Shown here: positions 56,601 through 64,000 of the stretch, piece by piece
Layout: each line of letters opens with the position of its first letter
How positions within the stretch are numbered: the first letter of the stretch is position 1
Assembly: GCA_963669155.1 (NCBI GenBank)
Contig: OZ022585.1
Span: forward strand, 4,809,024-4,873,023
DNA from: Arbacia lixula
Lineage: Eukaryota; Echinodermata; Echinoidea; Arbacioida; Arbaciidae
Direction of reading: 5' to 3'
Length of the DNA: 64,000 bases
The notes under the pieces: model-generated
What the model was told of the DNA's origin: nothing
What the model saw: only the letters and a program-made list of their open reading frames with translations
Databases searched by the model: none
Program-made: the position numbers and the translations under genes

Positions 56601-59600
56601 CAGCAACAATTTATGGAAATTGGCATATACGTAAAAGAGAACAATTCAAAGTTACGTGGAATATATCTCTTCTCACATTTCTTAAAACTTCTTCCAACTG
56701 CCATTTCTTTTCATAATTAATCATGAAATATACATTTTGCCAGAACTTCATGAACACCGTGTGTATCAAGTGAAAACACAAGAATTAACAGCGCAAGGTC
56801 CAGGTTAGTGTGGCCATTTCGTAGCCAGCCTGGAAGGGGGGGGGGGGGGGGGGGGGGGGGCAAATGCGGTCCACCGTCCTCCCTCCCCTTTCTGTGAACC
56901 TCAGAAATGATGCAGCAAAATATGAAAATCAGGAGCAGGATTCGATCCTTCCCCCGGCCCTTTTAGGGTTTGTTTTAAAAAAAAGTGAGGTGACTTGACC
57001 AGCACATTAGGCTAATTCATCAAAGATTGCAACAACTATTAACAAAAAAAGTGGGTTTACTTGTCCAAAATATGGGACGACTTGGTCTCTAGTCTTAAAT
57101 TTTAACTGTCTGGATGGTTGATTTCCGCTGCAGTGCAGTTGAGATTAAGGTGACGTAAGTCAATCTCTTGACATTAAATAGGTCATGTAGATATTAAATC
57201 ATAGAAGCTAATGTGATATCAATATCATACAGACTCTCTTGTGGCAAGCACTGGTCCTTGCACTCCATTGAATCTTTGAAACCCAGATGGAGAGACTTTG
57301 CTTACCGTTGACTTAAATTGGACTCATATGGTGTAAATAATCATTGTTTTCCTTCAACAGACTTCAAAGTGTACAGCTGGAACCAAGCCATGCCTAGTGT
57401 TCACAGGAGAGATATTTGACAGTGATCCAACATTCCAGAGAGTAAAAAATCTCCTTATTGGTGAGTCTACTCATATATGTACCCCCTTTTTATTTAATTG
57501 ATTTTTTGTTTGCTTTTACTGTGATATGTACTCCCCATTCTTTTTGCTCCATTTTGTTTGCTCTTTTTGTTCTTTTTCCCCCCATCTCCTCCCCCTCCCT
57601 GCTCCCCCTCCCTACTCTCCCTCTCTTTGCCCCTTCTCTCTTCTTTACTTAATTGTTTTTCTCAAATTGTCCCTTTTAATTTCTTGTTATGCCTCAACCT
57701 CCTCCCTTTCCTCTCCCTCCTTCTCTCCCTCATGCTAATGACACCTTTGCAGATGGGTCATTCCATGGGGTTAGGACAAAGTTTTCATGCAATGTCCATG
57801 TAATGGAGGTATCAACCTTTGCAGTTTACCATGAAGATCAATTCAGATGTGGTTTAAGTTTTGAGCTGTCAATGAAAAATTTCCCTCTTTTCTCAGTAAT
57901 AGACATTAAACTTGGAAATCTTTTATGGATTTGAAGCAACAGGCATACAAAAATCTACCACCGTTACATGGACATCATATTGTTCTTACATGGACGAGAA
58001 ATTTTCATTAGTCATATTGCAATATGCCATGATCTTTGAGAAATAATACTGGATGGGACCCCATTTTTTTGCTCATGCCATTATTGGACTATATTTGCCT
58101 GGTTTGAAATAGATATGGGTTTGGAGTTGTGGTATGTCAGAAAAATTGCCCTCGCCCCATGGAATCACCAATATATTTGTGTTGACCTGCTCTTGACTGC
58201 TTCCTTTTTAAAGGACATATACTGTACTGGGAAGACAAAAAAAACCCCTTCAAAATGTAATTGTTTGCAATCTTCTTGCCAATGGTCTTAAATTCATGTA
58301 TTGTCCATTTTAGAAGCTTGCTGAAAGTTATTTGCCCTCAAATGATCCACTTATGGAGTAATTAGTTATTAATGATTAAATCCTCAAAATGTTCGGGCTG
58401 AACATTTTGAGTGATTTAATCACTCATTACTCCAAATGTAGATCATTTGAGGGCAAATAACTTTCAGCAAGCTTCTAAAATGGTCAATACATGAATTTAA
58501 GACTATTGGCAAGAAGATTGCTAACAATTATATTTTGAAGGCTTTTTGGTCTTCCCAGTACAGTATACGCCCTTTAATAATCAACAGATTTCTTCCGAGG
58601 CCCTGTGGTTGAGGCAGTGCGCCTGGCAGGGCTGGAGCATGTCCTGAGCTTCACAGCTGTGGAGGGAAAAGTCTTCATCAGAAGCTACAAGTGAGTCCGT
58701 CACCTTCCTGTTTGTCTATCCCAGACGACCCCACTGTCTGTCCTCAGTCCATTTACACAATATTCGTAGAACTGTTAAACATATTTATTTTGATTGGTGT
58801 CACTTTGTAATGCATGGAACTAGTGAACCATGTAAAATATTATTGGTCAAAATTAAACAAACTTTACAAAGCTTAGTCAAAATTGATATGTGTTTCCTCT
58901 AACCAAGTCAATTTCAATTCAACATGAAACAGTCATGCCCTACTTAATGGAGATAGTGAAATTTGAAGTTATTTTTGTCAGAGGAAAAAGTCACTTAATT
59001 TATTTTCTTTTAAAGGCCCCCAAATTGTTCTTCTTTTAATATTTAGATATTAAATGTTCAACCAAGCACGATGCAAAGATTTGCCTCAGGGAGATGATGA
59101 CATGAGGTCAAAGGTCAGGGATTTTTTCTGACCATAACTGATCAAAAGTTACCCATAATAACTGAATGTCCACAGTGCCAGTTTGAACCAAACATGATGG
59201 AAGCTGGTCCAGTATCTTAAAAAATCATATCCCTCAGAGTTGAATGAACATTTCAATTATAACCATACCCAGAGCTTCCAAGTCTCCCTGATTTCGCAGG
59301 AGACTCCCTGAAAGTAGACCATTAATACTGCTTTGGATTATCAATAGATTATTGTCATTAGGTTGTATGTATTTGATAGACATCTCCTTGATTTCTGATG
59401 AAATTTCCCAAAATCTTCATGATTGTTGAATTTTAATGTTGGTAGCTCTGCATACCACATCAGTCTATTTTGACAAGACGTTTCAAAATATTAAAAAGCA
59501 GCACACTCACATGGTGTTGAACCGGGTATACTGGAGGTCAAATATTGACCAACCATGCCAAACATGTTTATTTCTTGACTGCATGTAATCGCATCTTTTC

Positions 59601-60955
59601 TGAATTTCTATCTGAATAGGGTTTCACTGAAGAAGTCTGGGAGTAGAACGCCTCGTGTCGAGTTAGCCGAGATCGGTCCGTCACTCGACCTAGTCCTGAG
59701 GAGGAACCGGCTCTCAACGCACGACCTCTTTAAGCGAGCCTGTAAGCAGCCGAAAGCTCTCAAGGTAAGTCATCCTTGGCTTAAGCCAGGGTTTTGGTAC
59801 TCAGAACAATGATAACTCTGACCCAAGCTCTAAGTTGGTAAAAGTTGGCGATGTAGGATCCAATGTGACACGGCATCATAAACAATATTCATGTATTAGG
59901 ATGTATTAGCAGGTATATGATATGATATGATCTTTTTTTTCTGATCTACAACAACATGAGTATTTGTACAACAATATGAATACTTAACAATACAAAACAA
60001 AAGTGATCATAGATATTTGAGTATAGGTGTATGTATGATTGCTAATAAGGACAAAAAAGATCGCACAAGTGCTAGTCAAGTCTGGCCCTCATAGTAAACA
60101 TATTTGGCAAGATATTATTTTCAACATCTATGTTGATTAGATTGTTTACCTTTTTATACAAAATAATACAAGAAATGATTCATGGATATGTTAATACTAT
60201 CTCTACAATGATATACAATTATATGGTGTAATTGCCGCCTATCATGGATGTGAGTGTACAGAACACGACAAGTAAATAGGCAGGATAGGATTTCTTGAGT
60301 TTGAGCTGGAGCTTGCGATTGCCAGCATTTAGATAACTCTTTTAGCTAGGATCCACATCCCTATGAATATGATGCCTCACAAAAATGAGTAATCCTCTGG
60401 ATAAACTAGCCGCAGGTGCATTCAAAGCATAGTGGGCACCAGAAAAATCATTGAAGGTTGGTGCATTCCAACCAAGACGATGTGAATTATACACTGTACA
60501 ATACACCAGATAGCGGAGTTTGGTACGTTAGATTGTCTGAAATTTGGTACCAAATTATGCGCCAGACTTGAGAAGATAAAGTGAGGATGCAACTCAGAGT
60601 TCACTCAGCCATTCCATGCAAATTTATTCCTTTAAAAATGAAGAGAACCATTGATCTGTCCAACTCAACAAGTAGTATCTGTTTGATGGTAATGATTGTC
60701 TTGACTGATGACACTCTTATGTCTTTCTGGTATTTTTTTTTTCATTAGCCCAAGAAGAAGAAGAACATCAGCCAAGATGCCTTCAAGACCACGCATGGAC
60801 GGGTGCACATGGAGAAGCAGGACCTCGCCAAACTGCAGACCAGGAAAATGAAGGCTCTGAAGAGGACGAAGGATGGAGAGAACGAGGGAGCAGCAGATGA
60901 ATCCCGAGAGGAGGGAGGAGGAGGAGGAGGGGGGAAGAGGAAGAAGAAGGAGTAG
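53638..60955 (+). CDS. RPF2: Ribosome production factor 2 (Brix domain), eight exons
   Basis: RPF2 works with RRS1 in the nucleolus to bring the 5S RNP into the pre-60S particle. Coding exons are 53638-53651, 54640-54810, 55625-55746, 56395-56471, 57361-57460, 58588-58690, 59620-59764 and 60749-60955 (TAG 60953-60955). All are GT-AG and in phase, giving 312 residues (human 306). The Brix domain covers about residues 25-235. Landmarks are KRALEKREPKLVEN, RPFEDQTSLEF, FGSHSKKRPNNLVLGR, LLIDFFRGP, KKSGSRTPRVEL and GPSLDLVLRR, then KPKKKKNIS and a basic tail with a Gly run and KRKKKE end. The first exon encodes only MQRI plus two bases of Val. It was found because exon 2 needs a two-base carry-over; it restores the family start (MQRIVKPK). 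AATAAA signals lie at 62052 and 62906. Confidence 0.95.
53874..53902. repeat. GC-rich palindrome in RPF2 intron 1
   Basis: CTTCCGC and GCGGAAG arms flank GCTTCGCGAAGC, itself a perfect palindrome. A stable hairpin is possible. There is no T run, and it lies in an intron, so it is not a terminator. Confidence 0.6.
54823..54946 (+). repeat. Dispersed repeat family G
   Basis: It begins 12 bases after the RPF2 exon 2 donor with GACCGAAAAATCAGTCTCTG, GACGTTGGATCCGCTGAGAT and AATGCCCCGAATGG. A fragment with GAATGAGATGGTTATTCCTG also lies at about 54447-54468, and a family A end at about 54505-54555. Confidence 0.6.
55971..56095 (+). repeat. Dispersed repeat family H, second copy
   Basis: It is collinear with 51217-51342 and lies in the RPF2 intron between exons 3 and 4. 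It has no coding capacity. Confidence 0.55.
56836..56860 (+). repeat. Poly-G run
   Basis: About 25 consecutive G lie in an RPF2 intron. A similar run lies at 63441-63462. A pyrimidine-rich stretch is present at 57540-57740 after the exon 5 donor. Homopolymer lengths may be inaccurate in the assembly. Confidence 0.9.
58208..58577. mobile_element. Family B near-palindromic element, copy 4, at an RPF2 acceptor
   Basis: The left end is TTAAAGGACATATACTGTAC and the right end ACAGTATACGCCCTTTAA. The arms carry CTTGCCAATGGTCTTAAATT and complements, with centre AATGTTCGGGCTGAACATT. It ends ten bases before RPF2 exon 6 begins (58588), so the branch point and pyrimidine tract of that acceptor must lie in or at the edge of the element. 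Confidence 0.85.
59276..59455 (-). repeat. Dispersed repeat family I, inverted copy
   Basis: CCTGATTTCGCAGGAGACTC, GATTATTGTCATTAG and GACATCTCCTTGATTTCTGA are reverse complements of blocks at 48830-49065. It lies in the RPF2 intron before exon 7. Confidence 0.55.
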
Positions 60956-63926
60956 CCATGCAGTGTGCGTGTACAGGAGAACAAAATCAAACTCACTTTG
61001 GAAGAGCCAGCAGGAATTGAGAGCAATGAATCTGCAGCAGGAATGAGAGCGATTGGGGAGGTTGGCATCCCTAGGATCAGAAACAAAAGGGAAGAATGGA
61101 TGAGGAAGGCCATTGTATACTTCCAGCTCGTAGAAGGACTCTGATACAAAACACGTGCACACACTTTGGAGCCCAGATTGAGAGTGTTCTTTATTCATCA
61201 AATCCTCTACATCAGCACAATATCCGTCCCAGGGTAGTATCCCTGGATATACATCGGAAATGGCAATGTTGGTGGTCAAGCAGGTGGTCATTGTTTATAT
61301 GAAGTCTGGGGGAAGGAGACATGGATTAGGGTATACTGGTATGGAATGGTCAATAGTTAGGGTAATGGTCTTGGGGGGTTCATGGAGATACGAGCGGATG
61401 AAAGTGATAGAGTGATAGAATGGGAGGATGGTTGATGAAGAATGTAAAGTGTGTATGAACACAACAAAGGCGTAACCTCGGGCAGAGAAATGTTGCTCAA
61501 ATTGTTTTCTATTTTAGCCCACTATCCTTAAGTCTCCTCTCTGAACAATTTTTGAAGGCCTTGTTTGAGACTAGATGAACTATCAACCTTCATTACGATT
61601 CCTTATTACTGCCTCCTCAGGGGGAACAACACCAGCACACAACCTGTGCAGTTAGTTAGACGTCTCACTGCACAGACTTCACCCTCTCCCACCCCTATCT
61701 TTGTCATCTACCTATTCTCCAGCCCTTGTGTGCAGGAGAATCTCAAACACAACATTGCCAAATTGACCAGCATCTGTGCCAATCCTATTGATTATGTTGC
61801 TATAGGATAAATCAATGAATGAGTGAATGCATGAAAAAGTTATTTATCGCATCAGAGTTTTTTATAACAACAAAATGTGATGACAGGATTAACAGTTCTG
61901 CATGTACTGTACAGACAATTTGACACATTCTGTTAGACCAAACTGCAAACAAAGGGGAAGTACTCCTCCATGAAGCAACCAATTGCTACAAAATTGTAGA
62001 AGAGGATATTACCTAATGGACCGATGCATAAAATTATACAAACAGGTCTGAAATAAATGAGAAAAAGCTGGCTCAAAAAACTTTATAAACTTTTTTTGAG
62101 GAGTTTATATAAATCATACAATCAGTTGCAACTTCTTTTGATATGGATACCATCTTGTTGTGTCAAACCTGATTTGATTATTTAGAGGACATTGTATTTA
62201 AAGATTGACACTGACTAGTGTTCAATATGATTGATTTGCATCAAGTCCTTACTTGAAACCAATGATTGCCTGATAATGCCTAAACATTTGTCTTTTAGTG
62301 AAATATGTCAAAGCTGAAACCATGTTCTGCCAAGGGTAACATCATGTACGTTACATGTAGAACCAATGAACATCTGTAGCCTGATTTCTGCACTCACAAC
62401 AATGCTGGTCAAAGTTTTTGGCATGTACCGGTACCCAAGAAGATATCACTGATCCAACTCTTGGCAGTCTACAGGATATATTCTACATGGGGTTCGTTCA
62501 GTCCACTCACATGCAGTTCAGTCTCCTGTTTGTCTCTGAATAACCTTTACCAAAACCTGAAGCCTAAACTAAATTCTGACCTTTTGACTCTCAACCTTTA
62601 CCCCTGGATACAGGATTGTGCTGGATGACAAAATAGGAATGAAAGTGTACCAGTAGATCCCACAGCAAGGTACTGGGAGAGTTGAAACCTGCACACAACA
62701 ACTTTTGTGTATGGTGTTTGCCACTGGGTGCTTTCTTCAAAGTGCACATTGTTTTTTGTGAAGGAATGATAAGGCACTTGTGTCTTTTTCAAAGTGTAAG
62801 TTGCCAACTTATTTCATCCTGTAGGAGGTAAGCATGGAACAGACATGGTGCCAGGCTGGTTGTCAGGATTCCTTTTCTAGGCATGAAAACAAAATTAAAC
62901 TCCTCAATAAAATTCTGCTACTCAGGCTTGAGGGGACATCTATCTTTAGTTACTTCATTATGGTACATAAATATGGTATCATAAGACAGCTTGACTATTT
63001 ATCTTTGCAATGATGTATCGTTTGTAATGCAATCATGAATGCGCAGACCCTCTGAATATGCAGCAAGGTCAGACAAGAAATGTTGCAAAATTGTGTTTTT
63101 TTTTTGAGGAGTTTACATTTAAATTTATTTGATTTTGAATCTCAATTTTGTTCTTGGAAAGATTAAAAAAAAGAAATGCATGTATATGCATTTTAATTCC
63201 ATGTTTATTTTTGAAGATTGATTTCATGGGGCTGTTATCATGAATACAAACAATTCTAAATCTAAGCAGGAGACATTTCTTACCATAACACAATTGTATG
63301 GAAGTGATTTGAATTTGTATTTAGCTTCAAAAGTCCAGATGATTTTAACTCTGAAATGGTAAGTCCACTTTCCCTATCTCACAGCCAGAAAGTGACAACA
63401 AATTATTCAAATCGTCTTAACCCTAAGCAGGCCATGGGGTGGGGGGGGGGGGGGGGGGGGGGCAAAATATCCCCTCGCGGGATCATGCTGAACTGCAAAA
63501 AGATATCAATGTGAGATTTTGTGACCTTTTTCCTCAAAGTCTCGCGCAACTTTTGAATTCAGAATCGTGATGACTGGATATACCATCGTCCCAAATTCAG
63601 TTAATTTTTGTGATTTTATGTACTAATGTATGCCTGATTAGGGTTAAGCATCGATCACATAAAATACATCTACATGTACTCGCTTAAACAAATAACTAAT
63701 GAGGTTTGGGAGTTTCCAATTGTCTTGATATTGTCAAAATAACATTAAACAATACTGATAGAAATTGTATGATCCTTCGTTATTTGTTTGTATTTTATTG
63801 TTTCACAAATTTCTTGTGTATCTTTTTCCTTGTTTTCACAACATATGGCATCCTTTTGAAATAGAAATAGTGGACTGATAGTGAGATAGGAGGTAGACGG
63901 TGGGGAGGCAGCTGAATGAGAGAAAG
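60956..63926 (+). other. RPF2 3' UTR and downstream flank
   Basis: No further gene is recognisable. Candidate poly(A) signals are AATAAA at 62052-62057 and 62906-62911. The antisense frame of 208 codons at 60665-61291 overlaps RPF2 exon 8 and is a shadow. A poly-G run lies at 63441-63462. Confidence 0.5.
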
Positions 63927-63927
63927 T

Positions 63928-63977
<50 letters not shown>

Positions 63978-64000
63978 GAGAGAGAGAGAGAGAGCAAGAG
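63927..64000 (+). repeat. (GA)n microsatellite at the window edge
   Basis: GAGAGA repeats with occasional T or C interruptions continue to the last base, so the array probably extends beyond the window. Confidence 0.9.

Noticed and set aside
60665-61291. 208-codon open frame on the minus strand
   Set aside because: It is antisense to RPF2 exon 8 and its 3' UTR, with no recognisable domain; the plus strand encodes the conserved RPF2 C-terminus.

Overview
The window is animal genomic DNA, most likely from an invertebrate deuterostome and probably an echinoderm such as a sea urchin. The sequence is AT-rich. Its genes are split into many short exons with GT-AG introns of a few hundred to a few thousand bases. 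The non-coding DNA is crowded with short inverted-repeat elements, minisatellites, microsatellites and homopolymer runs. The organism assignment is an inference from gene content and style, not from a marker gene. There is one 200-base run of N at 33203-33402.

Five protein-coding genes can be assembled exon by exon with matching splice phases. (1) TAF12, the histone-fold subunit of TFIID and SAGA, plus strand, coding 3229-13346, seven coding exons, 272 residues. (2) An importin alpha of the KPNA2 (alpha-1) clade, minus strand, coding 26354 down to 18713, thirteen coding exons, 521 residues. A non-coding first exon and a CCAAT-containing promoter lie near 27938-28110. (3) A glutathionyl-hydroquinone reductase (Xi-class glutathione transferase, YqjG/ECM4 family), plus strand, coding 34365-41781, eight exons, 310 residues. 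(4) OSTM1, the accessory subunit of the lysosomal ClC-7 exchanger, minus strand, coding 52372 down to about 47058; its extreme C-terminus is unresolved. (5) RPF2, a Brix-domain ribosome assembly factor, plus strand, coding 53638-60955, eight exons including a 14-nt first coding exon, 312 residues.

TAF12 and importin alpha are convergent. Importin alpha and the reductase are divergent. The reductase and OSTM1 are convergent. OSTM1 and RPF2 are divergent across about 1.27 kb. The genes belong to unrelated pathways (transcription initiation, nuclear import, quinone detoxification, lysosomal ion transport, 60S assembly), and I see no operon-like logic. The OSTM1/RPF2 spacer carries a cluster of E-box motifs that could serve either gene.

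The most unusual structure is at TAF12 exon 4. The exon lies between a roughly 455-base pyrimidine tract and a 1-kb tandem array whose 67-bp unit copies the exon's own 3' end together with its splice donor, so 16 donor-like sites lie in a row. Other notable structures are a 1.8-kb G-rich 15-bp minisatellite in intron 1 of the reductase gene, a family of near-palindromic elements of about 375 bp (four copies, one touching an RPF2 splice acceptor), a fold-back element with a telomere-like core at 25397-25801, and a local duplication around the assembly gap. I saw no rRNA, tRNA, CRISPR array, viral gene or autonomous transposase or reverse transcriptase gene.
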